Shown: one piece after another, positions 49,789 through 58,932 of the stretch | How the letters are laid out: each line of letters begins with the position of its first letter | Numbering within the stretch: position 1 is the first letter of the stretch | Assembly (NCBI GenBank): GCA_030680175.1 | Contig: JAUXWO010000015.1 | Coordinates: 1-64,000 of the forward strand | Source: Vicinamibacterales bacterium | GTDB lineage: Bacteria; Acidobacteriota; Vicinamibacteria; Vicinamibacterales; UBA2999 | DNA: 64,000 bases | Reading direction: 5' to 3' | Program-made: the position numbers and the translations under genes | Notes under the pieces: model-generated | Seen by the model: only the letters and a program-made list of their open reading frames with translations | Told to the model about the DNA's origin: nothing | Databases searched by the model: none

Positions 49789-52506
49789 ATGGACTGGCGC
49801 GCCTACGTCCGTCAGCGGCTCCCCGCCCTCGACATCCCCGGCAGCCGCGAGGCCGAGATCGTCGAGGAACTCGCCCTGCAGCTCGAAGCCGCCCACGACC
49901 GCGCCCTGAGCGCCGGCGCCAGCGGCGATGAAGCGTTCGCCCGCGCGGCCTCCGAGGTGCCCGACTGGCAGGCCTTTGCCGACGCCCTGCTGCACGCCGA
50001 ACGCCCCGTGGCGGCGCGCCTGCCGTCCGCCGTCCGCCTGTCCGCCGATCCCCCCGTGCCCGGCGCTGCCAGAGGAGCCGTCATGCAGGACCTTCTTCAA
50101 GACATCCGCTACGCCGTCCGGTCGTTCCTGCGCGCGCCGCGCTTCACCATCCCGGCCGTCCTCGCGCTGGCCCTCGGCGTCGGCGCCACCTCCGCCATCT
50201 TCAGCGTCGTGCGCGGCGTGATGCTGGAGCCGCTGCCCTACGCGAGCCCGGACCGCATCGTCTCCATCTGGGAGGCGAACGTCAGCCTCAACCAGACACG
50301 GAACGTCGTCAGCGCGGCGAATTTTCTTGCGTGGAAGGAGCGGAATCGCTCGTTCGAGTACCTGGGCCTGACCGGGCCGTCGCGCTTGATTTTCATCCTC
50401 GACGGTCAGCCGCACGAAGTGTCGGGCCTCATCGCTTCGTCCGAGGTCTTCGCCGCGCTCGGCGTGCAGCCGGCGATGGGCCGCACCTATACCGCAGAAG
50501 AGGACCTCGAGGGCAACGCTGGCGTGATCATGATCAGCCACGAGTTCTGGCGGTCTGGGCTGGGTGGGCGCCCGGACATCCTCGGCACAACCGTGGTCGC
50601 AAACGGCCGGCCTTTCGAAGTCATCGGTGTGATGCCGCCTCGATTCACCATCGAAGGGCAGCGGGCCGACTTCTATCGCACGTACGCCTGGACGCTCGAA
50701 GCGCTCCGTTCCGCGACGGGGCGCGGAACGTCGCATGCCATCGCGCGGCTTCGTGACGGCGTCACACTGGCGCAAGCGCAGGACGAGATGCGGACGATTG
50801 CAGCGGTGCTCGAAAAGGAAGAGCCGCGGCGTAACACCGGATGGTCCGTCGCGGTCGTGCCGATACACGAGATCACGACCGAGACCATCCGGCCGGCGCT
50901 GCTCATCCTTGCGGGAGCCGTGCTGCTGGTGCTGCTCATCGCCTGTGTGAACGTCGCCAACCTCCTGCTCGCCCGCAGCACCGTACGGCAGCGCGAGCTC
51001 GGCCTGCGCACGGCCCTTGGCGCCGGACGATCGCGGCTTCTTCGGCAGATGCTGACGGAAAGCCTGCTGCTGTCGGTCATTGGCGGCGTGGCGGGTATTG
51101 CGCTCGCGGCGGCGTTCCATCGCGGGCTGCTGGCGCTGGTAGCCGACCGCATTCCGGTCCCGCGGCTCGATCAGGTGACGCTCGATTTCACGGTCGTCGG
51201 CTTCACCATGGCGCTCTCGCTCGGAACGGGTCTGCTCTTCGGCCTCGTTCCGGCGCTGATGGCCACGGCAATGGCCAACGATGCGCTCCGCGAAGGCGGC
51301 CGGCATGGCAGCGGCCCGCGATCGCGGCGCGCTCTGGGCACGCTCGTCGTCGCCGAGGTCGCGCTGTCGCTGGTACTGCTCGCCGGAGCGGGATTGCTCA
51401 TCCGCAGCTTCGTCAAGCTTCAGAGCATCGACCCGGGATTCCGCGCTGAAGGCGTCTTCACTGCACGCGTCAATGCACCATCGGCGCGCTATCCCACTGG
51501 AGGCGACGCTGAAAGGTTCTTCTCGCGCGCGTTGGAGGCCATTCGGCAGATCCCCGCTGTGCAGAGCGCCGCCGGTATCTCGTTTCTCCCGCTGGCCGGT
51601 CCGGGCATGGGAACGAGCTTCTACCGTACCGACTTGCCCATTCCTGCTGACGGCGAGCGGCCGGGGACGGAAGTGCGGCCGGTGACGCCGAACTACTTCC
51701 GCACCATGGGAATTCCGCATTTGGCTGGCCGCGACTTCACCGAGGCGGATAGCGCTGATGCCCCGCTCGTGGCGGTTGTGAGCGAGGGGCTCGTTCGCCG
51801 GATGTACCCGGGAGAAAGCCCACTCGGCAAGCGCTTGCAGGTGGCGATCGGCCGCGCCGAGGGCATGGACGTCGAGATTGTCGGCGTCGTCGGCGATGTG
51901 AGGTTTGCCTCGCTCGATGCGGAAACGCGGCCCGCGGTTTACATTCCACTGCCGCAACTCTCCATTGGCCTGGTGACATTCGTGGTGCGCACCGGCATGG
52001 AGCCCCTCACCCTGACCAGCAGCGTGAGCGCGGCGGTGCGATCGCTCGATCCGGAGGTGCCGCTGGCGGACGTCCGGACGATGGAGGCCGTGGTCGACGC
52101 GACGCTGGCGCGCCCGCGCGTCGTCGCGGTGCTCCTGAGCGCGTTCGCCGCGCTGGCGCTGCTCCTCGCCGGCGTCGGCATCTACGGCGTGATGGCGTAC
52201 TCCGTGGCCCAGCGGACGCAGGAACTCGGCGTGCGCATGGCGCTCGGCGCCACGCCCGCGTCGGTGTTCCGCCTGGTGCTGGGACAGAGCCTGCGGCTCG
52301 TGCTCGCGGGCGTGGCGCTCGGGCTGGTCGCGGCGGCGGGGCTCACGCGGCTGCTCGAGGCGCTGCTGTACGACACGGCCCCGCTCGATCCGTGGACGTT
52401 TGGCGCGACGGCGCTGCTGCTCGTACTGGTGTCGATGCTGGCGTCGTACGTCCCGGCGCGCCGCGGCACGCGCATCGCCCCGGTGGAGGCGCTGCGCGCG
52501 GACTAG
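49789..52506 (+). CDS. ADOP-family ABC transporter permease (MacB/FtsX-like)
   Basis: A 905-residue protein. An N-terminal cytoplasmic segment (1-90; SREAEIVEELALQLEAAHDRAL) is characteristic of acidobacterial duplicated orphan permeases. Two FtsX/MacB units follow, each with a membrane helix, a large periplasmic core and three helices (RFTIPAVLALALGVGATSAIFSVV; IALARSTVRQRELGLRTALGA-type; AYSVAQRTQELGVRMALGATPASV at the end). No ATPase gene is adjacent, as usual for this family. Codon use in the middle (about 50300-52000) is clearly less G/C-biased than at both ends, suggesting a patchwork origin. Confidence 0.9.
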   Translation: MDWRAYVRQRLPALDIPGSREAEIVEELALQLEAAHDRALSAGASGDEAFARAASEVPDWQAFADALLHAERPVAARLPSAVRLSADPPVPGAARGAVMQDLLQDIRYAVRSFLRAPRFTIPAVLALALGVGATSAIFSVVRGVMLEPLPYASPDRIVSIWEANVSLNQTRNVVSAANFLAWKERNRSFEYLGLTGPSRLIFILDGQPHEVSGLIASSEVFAALGVQPAMGRTYTAEEDLEGNAGVIMISHEFWRSGLGGRPDILGTTVVANGRPFEVIGVMPPRFTIEGQRADFYRTYAWTLEALRSATGRGTSHAIARLRDGVTLAQAQDEMRTIAAVLEKEEPRRNTGWSVAVVPIHEITTETIRPALLILAGAVLLVLLIACVNVANLLLARSTVRQRELGLRTALGAGRSRLLRQMLTESLLLSVIGGVAGIALAAAFHRGLLALVADRIPVPRLDQVTLDFTVVGFTMALSLGTGLLFGLVPALMATAMANDALREGGRHGSGPRSRRALGTLVVAEVALSLVLLAGAGLLIRSFVKLQSIDPGFRAEGVFTARVNAPSARYPTGGDAERFFSRALEAIRQIPAVQSAAGISFLPLAGPGMGTSFYRTDLPIPADGERPGTEVRPVTPNYFRTMGIPHLAGRDFTEADSADAPLVAVVSEGLVRRMYPGESPLGKRLQVAIGRAEGMDVEIVGVVGDVRFASLDAETRPAVYIPLPQLSIGLVTFVVRTGMEPLTLTSSVSAAVRSLDPEVPLADVRTMEAVVDATLARPRVVAVLLSAFAALALLLAGVGIYGVMAYSVAQRTQELGVRMALGATPASVFRLVLGQSLRLVLAGVALGLVAAAGLTRLLEALLYDTAPLDPWTFGATALLLVLVSMLASYVPARRGTRIAPVEALRAD

Positions 52507-52527
52507 CCGGGTGGACCTAACCTGGCG

Positions 52528-54066
52528 CTAGACGGAGGCTTGGGCAAACCGAGTGTCGAGTCCCGCCCGCTTCAGCAGGCCTTCGAAGCCCGCCTTGTCG
52601 ACCGCCTTCAGGTAGGCCTCCTGGGGCTCGACGAGCTTCTTCGTCACCAGCTCCATCAGGGCCTCGTTGAGCGAGACCATGCCCTGCGCGCGCCCGACCT
52701 GCATCATGGACGGGATCTGGAAGGTCTTCGCCTCGCGGATCAGGTTGCTGATGGCGCTGTTGATGAGCAGCACCTCGAGCGCCGCGATCCGGCCGCCGCC
52801 GATCTTGCGGCACAGGTTCTGCGCGATCACGCCCTTCAGCGACTCCGACAGCATCACGCGGATCTGCGACTGCTGATCCGTCGGGAACTGGTCGATGATG
52901 CGGTCGACGGTCGAGGCCGCCGTCGTGGTGTGGAGCGTCCCGAAGACGAGGTGTCCGGTCTCCGCCGTCTCGATCGCAATCGCCACCGTCTCGAGGTCGC
53001 GGAGCTCGCCGACGAGCACGATGTCCGGGTCCTCGCGCATGGCGGCGCGCAGCGCGTCCTTGAAGCCGTCCGTGTGGGTGCCGACTTCGCGCTGGTTGAT
53101 CAGGCAGCCCTTGTTGTCGTGCACGAACTCGATCGGGTCCTCGATCGTGATGATGTGATCGGACCGGTGGCGGTTGATGTAGTCGATCATCGCGCAGAGC
53201 GTCGTCGACTTGCCCGAGCCGGTGGGACCCGTCACGAGCACCAGCCCCTTGGTGAGGTGGCAGAGCTGCAGGATGTGCTGCGAGAGCCCGAGCTGCTCGG
53301 CGGTGAGGATCTCCTCCGGGATGACGCGGAACACGGCGCCGCGCCCCTTGCGATCGAGGAAGACGTTGGCGCGGAACCGGGCGAGACCGCGGATCTCGTA
53401 CGCGAAATCGGTATCGTGCCGGCGCGCGAACTCCTCGCGGTTCTTCGCCGGCATGATCGGATCGAGCAGCGCCTCGATCTCGCCGGCCTCGAGCGGTCCC
53501 GCCCCGGCCTCGAGCGGCTGCATGTGCCCATCCTTGCGGACGAGCGGCGGCATCCCCGACGAGACGTGCAGGTCGGAGGCCTTGCTGGCCACCATCAGGC
53601 GGAAGAGGCGATCGATCGCCGGCGCGTTCGGGTCGACCACCACCGGCGGGGGCGGGGCCGCGGGCGGCGCGGCGGCCGGAGCCGGACGGGCCGCGACGGC
53701 CGCACGCGCCGGTGCGGCGGCCGCGGCCCTGGGCGGCGCCGGCGGCGCGTCCTGGCTCCGCGGCACGAACGTGACGGCGAGCTCCGCGCCATTGCGCAGA
53801 ATGGTCACCGTGTAGGCGCTGCCGTCCGGCGTGGCGTAGTCGAAGTCGACGGACTGCTCCTGCGGCAGGCGCCGGCGCGCCTGCTCGGGCACGATGGGCG
53901 CGATCATCTGCAGGATCTCCTGCCGTGTCAGCGCCGCCCCCGTCATCGTCTGCGCCGCCCCGCCTGCGTCGAGCATGCGCGCCGGGCTGCCGGCGGCCAG
54001 ACGCAAGCCGCGCGCCCCGGCACTCGCCAGCGTCTGCAGCAGGTTGTCGACGGCGTCGGCGCCCAT
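52528..54066 (-). CDS. PilT/PilU-type ATPase with duplicated N-terminal domain
   Basis: A 512-residue protein; normal PilT has about 350. The C-terminal part (about 148-512) is a full retraction ATPase: Walker A TGPTGSGKSTT, Asp box IEDPIEFVH, Walker B DPDIVLVGELRDLET, and His box TGHLVFGTLHTTTAASTVDRIID. Before it, residues about 5-105 look like a degenerate copy of the PilT N-domain (compare VDNLLQTLASAGARGLRL with IDRLFRLMVASKASDLHV), joined by an Ala/Pro-rich linker. It likely powers pilus retraction or a related machine at the inner membrane. The start overlaps the stop of the next gene (TGATG). Confidence 0.88.
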   Translation of the reverse strand: MGADAVDNLLQTLASAGARGLRLAAGSPARMLDAGGAAQTMTGAALTRQEILQMIAPIVPEQARRRLPQEQSVDFDYATPDGSAYTVTILRNGAELAVTFVPRSQDAPPAPPRAAAAAPARAAVAARPAPAAAPPAAPPPPVVVDPNAPAIDRLFRLMVASKASDLHVSSGMPPLVRKDGHMQPLEAGAGPLEAGEIEALLDPIMPAKNREEFARRHDTDFAYEIRGLARFRANVFLDRKGRGAVFRVIPEEILTAEQLGLSQHILQLCHLTKGLVLVTGPTGSGKSTTLCAMIDYINRHRSDHIITIEDPIEFVHDNKGCLINQREVGTHTDGFKDALRAAMREDPDIVLVGELRDLETVAIAIETAETGHLVFGTLHTTTAASTVDRIIDQFPTDQQSQIRVMLSESLKGVIAQNLCRKIGGGRIAALEVLLINSAISNLIREAKTFQIPSMMQVGRAQGMVSLNEALMELVTKKLVEPQEAYLKAVDKAGFEGLLKRAGLDTRFAQASV

Positions 54067-54548
54067 CAGCCCTCCACCTCGGATAGCGCCACGATGTGCG
54101 CGGCGTTGATCAACAGCGTCCGGTCGGGCTGCTCGAGGTAGCGGAATCGCTCGCCCGCATCCGCGCAGTAGTCGCTCAGGCGATCGCGGCCCGGCGGGCT
54201 GTAGATCATCACGGTCCCCGTCAGGGACTCGCCGCTCGTCAGCAGCATCTTCACCAGGCGCCTCGTGGCCACGTCGTAGCCGGCGTCGAGCTGCGCCTCG
54301 ATGACGGGGGCGGGCAGCGCGACCTTCAGGACATGGGCGCGGTTGACCAGCGCCGTCTCGCCCGTCCCGGCCTCGAAGGGGAAGAAGCCCGGCTCGAGGT
54401 TCAGCAGGTCGCCCACGCGTTCCGGGCCGGCGTGGGCGGCACTCGCCCCCGACAGGAAGAGAAAACCGGCCATCGTGGCGCCGGTCGTCAGCGTCAGTTC
54501 GGCCGCTTCGCGCCGCTTCTGGACGCGGAATTCGGACATGCGCGCCAT
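54066..54548 (-). CDS. Hypothetical protein with RLSDY motif, paired with PilT-like gene
   Basis: A 160-residue protein with no strong signal peptide, although a hydrophobic patch (GATMAGFLFLSGASA) lies near the N terminus. It contains GTVMIYSPPGRDRLSDYC, similar to the RLSDYLN-type motif of small proteins found beside pilus/motility genes. Two similar TALVNRAHVLKVAL and TLLINAAHIVALSE segments suggest an internal pair of strands. The stop overlaps the PilT-like ATG by one base (TGATG), so the two are co-translated. No function is assigned. ATG 54539 is an alternative start. Confidence 0.6.
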   Translation of the reverse strand: MARMSEFRVQKRREAAELTLTTGATMAGFLFLSGASAAHAGPERVGDLLNLEPGFFPFEAGTGETALVNRAHVLKVALPAPVIEAQLDAGYDVATRRLVKMLLTSGESLTGTVMIYSPPGRDRLSDYCADAGERFRYLEQPDRTLLINAAHIVALSEVEG

Positions 54549-54610
54549 GCTAACACTTCCGCTGGCGCCCCGGTGGGGGCGACCGGACGCGCGGGTGCGT
54601 CATACTGTGC

Positions 54611-55339
54611 ATGGTGCCCACCCTCTCGTTCATCGTCCCCGCCCACAACGAGGAGCAGCTCCTCGGCCGGACGCTGGCCGGCCTCCACGCGGCGGCCCGC
54701 GCCGTGGGCGAGTCGTACGAGATCATCGTCGCCAACGACGCCTCGACCGACCACACCGCCGCGGTGGCCGAAGCGGCGGGCGCCACGGTGGTGCACGTCA
54801 CCTGCCGGCAGATCGCCCGCACGCGCAACGCCGGCGCGGCCGCCGCGTCGGGCCGGCTGCTGATCTTCGTCGATGCCGACACGCACGTGCCGCCGGAGAC
54901 GCTGCGGGCCACGCTCGCGGCCTGGCGCGACGGCGCGATCGGCGGCGGCGCCAGCGTGCACCTCGATGGACGGCTGCCGCTCCACGTCCGGATGCTGATG
55001 CCGGCCTTTCGCGCGGGCATGCGGGCGGCGCGCCTGGCGGCCGGCTGCTATGTGTTCTGCATCCCGCCGGTGTTCGCGGCGATTGGCGGATTCGACGAGC
55101 GGCTCTTCGCGGGGGAGGAACTCGCGTTCAGCCGCGCGGCGCGGCGGCACGGACGGTTCGTGGTGTTAGGCGAGGGCGTGCTGAGCTCCGGCCGGAAGAT
55201 GCGCACCTACCGGTTGCGGGAGCTCCTGCCGCTGGCGATGGCCGTGGTGCGGCAGGGTCCGGCCGCGCTGCGCAGCCGGGCCGCGCTCGGGGTCTGGTAC
55301 GACGAGCGCCGTCACGACCCGGAAGACACCGCCGCCTGA
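54611..55339 (+). CDS. Family 2 glycosyltransferase
   Basis: A 242-residue GT-A fold enzyme. It has the N-terminal SFIVPAHNEEQLLGRTL, the nucleotide-sugar site VANDASTDHT, the DxD motif IFVDADTHV (about residues 87-95), and an acceptor-side GGFDERLFAGEEL. No membrane helices, so it acts in the cytoplasm, probably on a membrane-bound acceptor. The ATG at 54611 or GTG at 54614 lies a few bases after TACTGT/CATACT, again suggesting a leaderless mRNA. Convergent with qhpE (4 bp apart). Confidence 0.85.
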   Translation: MVPTLSFIVPAHNEEQLLGRTLAGLHAAARAVGESYEIIVANDASTDHTAAVAEAAGATVVHVTCRQIARTRNAGAAAASGRLLIFVDADTHVPPETLRATLAAWRDGAIGGGASVHLDGRLPLHVRMLMPAFRAGMRAARLAAGCYVFCIPPVFAAIGGFDERLFAGEELAFSRAARRHGRFVVLGEGVLSSGRKMRTYRLRELLPLAMAVVRQGPAALRSRAALGVWYDERRHDPEDTAA

Positions 55340-55343
55340 GCGT

Positions 55344-56027
55344 CTATCGCTCGGTGCTCGCCTTGCGCGCGAGCATGCCGGTGACGTTTGCCACGGCAAA
55401 GCTCAGCCCCTTCAGGTTGTCCTCGGGCGACACATCCGGCAGCGGACGCGGATAGCCCGTCGCCCACGCATGGAGGTCGCCGTCGGCCTCGACCTCGAAG
55501 CGGCACTCCTCGCGCGGGATGGACCAGTCGAGCGAGACCGCCACCACGCCCGGCAGCGCCCCGGGCAGCCAGCGCGCATCCGGCTCGGGCGCGGCCGCGA
55601 TGATCACGACCCCGCTCGCCTGCGCTTCCTTCACGGCCTCGGCCAGCGCGCGCTCGTGCGCGGGGTTCGACGTGCCGAGGCTCAGGTTGATCATGTCCAT
55701 GCCGCGCGCCACCGACCAGTGGATCGCGCCGACGAGCGCCTCGACGGTGGCCTCGAGCTTCTTCTGGAAGACCTTGACCGCGTAGACCTGCGCCATGGGC
55801 GCCTTCTCGCGAATCACCGCGGTGACGGCGGTGCCGTGGCCGAGGAAGTCCAGGTAGTCGGCCGACATGCGTCCGTCGGGCCCGTAGCCCATGCCGCCGG
55901 CGACGCCCTTGACGTGCGGGTGCACGGGGTTGACGCCGCTGTCGATCACCGCCACCCGCACGCCGCGGCCAGTGGCCTCGGGCAAGTCCGCCAGGCGCAG
56001 CGGCCCGTTCTGCATCCCACTGATCAT
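55344..56027 (-). CDS. qhpE: QhpE-like subtilisin-type protease, leader peptidase of QhpC
   Basis: A compact 227-residue subtilase without a signal or propeptide. The catalytic triad can be read in VAVIDSGVNPVHPHVKG (Asp), DFLGHGTAVTAVIREKAPMA (His) and LKGLSFAVANVTGML (Ser), with the GMDMINLSLGT block between. In Paracoccus, QhpE removes the leader of the gamma subunit after cross-linking and before export. Position and size fit that role. Its ATG overlaps the ABC transporter stop by 4 bp. It is the last gene of the operon. Confidence 0.8.
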   Translation of the reverse strand: MISGMQNGPLRLADLPEATGRGVRVAVIDSGVNPVHPHVKGVAGGMGYGPDGRMSADYLDFLGHGTAVTAVIREKAPMAQVYAVKVFQKKLEATVEALVGAIHWSVARGMDMINLSLGTSNPAHERALAEAVKEAQASGVVIIAAAPEPDARWLPGALPGVVAVSLDWSIPREECRFEVEADGDLHAWATGYPRPLPDVSPEDNLKGLSFAVANVTGMLARKASTER

Positions 56028-57781
56028 CGCGTCTCCAGTCTCTCGCCCGCGCCGGCGCCGAACAGCTGCGCAAACGCGCCGCCTGCCCGCATCAGCGCCT
56101 CCGGTGGCCCTGCCTCCACGATCCGCGCGCCCTCGAGGACGATCACGCGGTCCGCGTTCATCGCCAGCTCGCGCCGATGGGAGATCAGGATCGTCGTCCG
56201 ATCCCGCATCACGGCGCGATACCCGTCGATCACGTGCCGCTCCGACACGGGATCCAGAGCCGCCGTCGGCTCGTCCAGCACGAGCACGGCCGGCCCCGCG
56301 AGGAACGCCCGCGCCAGCGCGATGCGCTGCCGTTCCCCGGCCGAGAGCGCCAGCCCGCGCTCGCCCACCACGGTATCGTACTGCTTCGGCAGGGCTGCGA
56401 TGAAATCCGCGATCCCGGCCGCCCCGGCCGCGGCGCGCACGTCGTCGTCGGTGGCCTCCGGCCGGACGTACCGAATGTTCTCGGCCACGGTGGCATGGAG
56501 CAGCGTCGGCTCCTGCTCCACCAGCACGACATGACGCCGCACATCCTCGAGCCGCAGCGTGCGCAAGTCGTGGCCATCGACCCGCACCGTGCCGCGGTCG
56601 GGGTCGAGGAGCCGCAGCATCAGGTGCGCGATCGTCGACTTCCCGCTGCCGCTGCCGCCGACGATCGCCACGGTCTCGCCGGGATATACCTCGAAGCGCA
56701 CATCCTCGAGAACGAGCACACCGCGGTCGGTGCCCAGGGTCACGTCCTCGAACGCCACGGCGCCCCGGGGCGCCGTCCACGTCCGCGCCTCCGCCGCCTC
56801 CACGACCTCGACCGGCGCATCGAGGATCTCGAGCACCCGCCGCCACGACACACGCGCCGTGGCCAGGCTCGCGTAGAGGCCCATCAGCGCCTGCGCCGGC
56901 GCCATCACGCGCATCTGGTACGCGAGGAACGCGCCGAACGTCCCGAGCGAGAGGCTCCCCTCCACCACGCGCGAGCCGCCGTAGAGAAACACGACGGCGG
57001 TCCCGAGCGACAGGGCGACGCCCGGCAGCCCCCCGGCGAAGTAGGTCACCCGCTGCATGGCCATCAGCGCGTCGATGAACGCATCGTTCAACCGCCGGAA
57101 CCGGGTGGTCTCCCGCCCCTGCGCGTTCGACGCGACGATGAGCGTGGTGGCCTGGAGGGTTTCGATCAGGAAGCTGCCGATATCGGCGCTGCGCTGCCGC
57201 ATCACCAGCACACGCGCCTCCAGCCGGCGGCGGTAGCGGACGAGCGCCCAGAGGCTCAGGGGCATGGCGGCGGCGCCCAGCAGGAACAGCCGCCAGTCGA
57301 GCCAGACGAGCATGACGAGGCTGCCGGCGAGAAACAGGACGTTGCCCACCCACGCCAGCGCCGCCTCCGCGGCCACGCGCTGGATCTCGCCGATGTCGTT
57401 GTTGAGGCGCGAGACGATCTCACCGAGCCGCGTGCGCGCGTAGAAGCGCGGCGACAGCCGCTGCAGGTGCGCGTAGAGCGCCAGCCGCATGTCGAAGAGG
57501 ATCTCGGCGGAGACGCGCGTGTAGCGCAGCCCGCTGACCACGTTCAGGGCGAACCCCAGCACGCCGAGGCCGGCGAAGGTCGCCACAATGCGAACGAGCG
57601 CCGCCATGTCGCGGCCGAGCAGCGCCGTGTCGATCAGGTCCTTGGAGAGGTACGGAATGGCGAGCGACGTCGCGGTGCTGATCAGGCTGATTGCGACGAC
57701 GAGCGAGAGGCGGCGCCAGTAGGGGCGCAGGTACGCAAAGGCGCGGCTCAGCTCGACGTCGCCCTCGCCGCCGGCCGCCAC
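56024..57781 (-). CDS. qhpF: QhpF-like ABC exporter (membrane plus ATPase domains)
   Basis: A 585-residue half-transporter: six membrane helices (about 20-310) and an ATPase domain with Walker A GGSGSGKST, signature LSAGERQRIALARA, Walker B VLVLDEPTAALDP and an H-loop ISHRRE. It starts at GTG, 7 bp after qhpB. In the quinohemoprotein amine dehydrogenase system the exporter carries the cross-linked gamma subunit across the inner membrane, which agrees with its place between qhpB and the leader protease. Confidence 0.85.
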   Translation of the reverse strand: MAAGGEGDVELSRAFAYLRPYWRRLSLVVAISLISTATSLAIPYLSKDLIDTALLGRDMAALVRIVATFAGLGVLGFALNVVSGLRYTRVSAEILFDMRLALYAHLQRLSPRFYARTRLGEIVSRLNNDIGEIQRVAAEAALAWVGNVLFLAGSLVMLVWLDWRLFLLGAAAMPLSLWALVRYRRRLEARVLVMRQRSADIGSFLIETLQATTLIVASNAQGRETTRFRRLNDAFIDALMAMQRVTYFAGGLPGVALSLGTAVVFLYGGSRVVEGSLSLGTFGAFLAYQMRVMAPAQALMGLYASLATARVSWRRVLEILDAPVEVVEAAEARTWTAPRGAVAFEDVTLGTDRGVLVLEDVRFEVYPGETVAIVGGSGSGKSTIAHLMLRLLDPDRGTVRVDGHDLRTLRLEDVRRHVVLVEQEPTLLHATVAENIRYVRPEATDDDVRAAAGAAGIADFIAALPKQYDTVVGERGLALSAGERQRIALARAFLAGPAVLVLDEPTAALDPVSERHVIDGYRAVMRDRTTILISHRRELAMNADRVIVLEGARIVEAGPPEALMRAGGAFAQLFGAGAGERLETR

Positions 57782-57788
57782 GGCGCGG

Positions 57789-58916
57789 CTACCTCGCCGC
57801 GGGCGATGCCGCGGGCGCGGGCAGCACGAAGAGCTGCGTCGTCTGGTCGGCGGTCATCTGGATCGTGCGGAGGTGCTTGAACGACGCGGCCTCGTGGATG
57901 TCGATCGTGGCGCCCGCGTTGAAAAGGTACAGCAGGCGCCCGTTCGACGACGTGCGCAGCGCCATGCGCGGCCGGCCCGGGAACGCCGTGCGTCCGGCCA
58001 GCGTCTTCGTCGCCAGGTCGAACGTCCACATCTCGTAGTGGCCGATCTGCTGCAGCAGGCCGTAGCCGCGCGTGCGGTCGGGCGCCATCGTGAACCCGAC
58101 GCCCTCGGCGGGACCGATGGGCGTGAAGTCCACGCGCTTGCCCACCAGGTCCACGCGCCCGATGCCCATCAGGCGCCGGTGCTGGACGGGATCCTGCATG
58201 GTGAAGAGGCCCGTGAAGAAGCCGGGATCGTCGTTGACGTCGTCCACGGGACCAAAGCTCACGCGCCCGAGTCCCGACTCGAGCGGACGGCTGAGGGCCC
58301 AGGTGTCGACCTCGGTGAAGTTCTCCGTCTCCAGGATCACCACGTCGTCGCCGAAGAAGTAGAGGAGCTTGCCGTCCGGGGAGAAGCGGATGTTGACGAA
58401 CTCGCGCTCCTCGCCGCGAGGCCACGGCAGCGTGCGCGCCACCTTGCGCGCTTCGAGGTCGTATACCTGCAACGTCGCGTCGCCAATCACCCACCGGTCG
58501 CGCTGCTTCGTGGCATCGCGCGTCAGCAGCACCATGAAGCGGTCGAGCGGATCGATGGCCATGCCGCGGATGCGGGTCTGGCGCGCCGCCTCGCTGAGCG
58601 TGAAGCTGCCCCGTGATTTCCGGGACGCGATGTCGACCATCTCGACCTTCTCGTACTGCCAGTTCAGGATGTAGAAGGTCTTGCGGTCCTGCGACAGCGT
58701 CAGCGACCTGGGGATGCCGGTCTCGAGCTTGATCGCGCCGATCTGCTGCTCGGTCGCCTCGCTGAAGATCTGGATCTCGCCGCCGTACGTCCCGATGTAC
58801 AGAAGGTGATTGCCGCCCGAGGGCGACGGCGCACGGCCACGGCCCTGCGCGGACACGGCAACGGCGCCGGCCACAAGGGCGGCGATCACGAGGGCAGGCA
58901 CTACACGTCTCAGCAT
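57789..58916 (-). CDS. qhpB: Quinohemoprotein amine dehydrogenase beta subunit (seven-bladed propeller)
   Basis: A 375-residue exported protein with a signal peptide (1-24, ending VSAQG) and YVTN-type beta-propeller repeats (HLLYIGTYGGEIQIFSEA; IRFSPDGKLLYFFGDD; GRLLYLFNAGATIDIHEAA). In the known enzyme the beta subunit forms part of the active site cleft against the gamma subunit. It lies 16 bp after qhpC. The start agrees with the signal peptide; longer readings upstream are shadows of qhpC. Confidence 0.85.
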   Translation of the reverse strand: MLRRVVPALVIAALVAGAVAVSAQGRGRAPSPSGGNHLLYIGTYGGEIQIFSEATEQQIGAIKLETGIPRSLTLSQDRKTFYILNWQYEKVEMVDIASRKSRGSFTLSEAARQTRIRGMAIDPLDRFMVLLTRDATKQRDRWVIGDATLQVYDLEARKVARTLPWPRGEEREFVNIRFSPDGKLLYFFGDDVVILETENFTEVDTWALSRPLESGLGRVSFGPVDDVNDDPGFFTGLFTMQDPVQHRRLMGIGRVDLVGKRVDFTPIGPAEGVGFTMAPDRTRGYGLLQQIGHYEMWTFDLATKTLAGRTAFPGRPRMALRTSSNGRLLYLFNAGATIDIHEAASFKHLRTIQMTADQTTQLFVLPAPAASPAAR

Positions 58917-58932
58917 CGGTCGCGTTCCTGCG

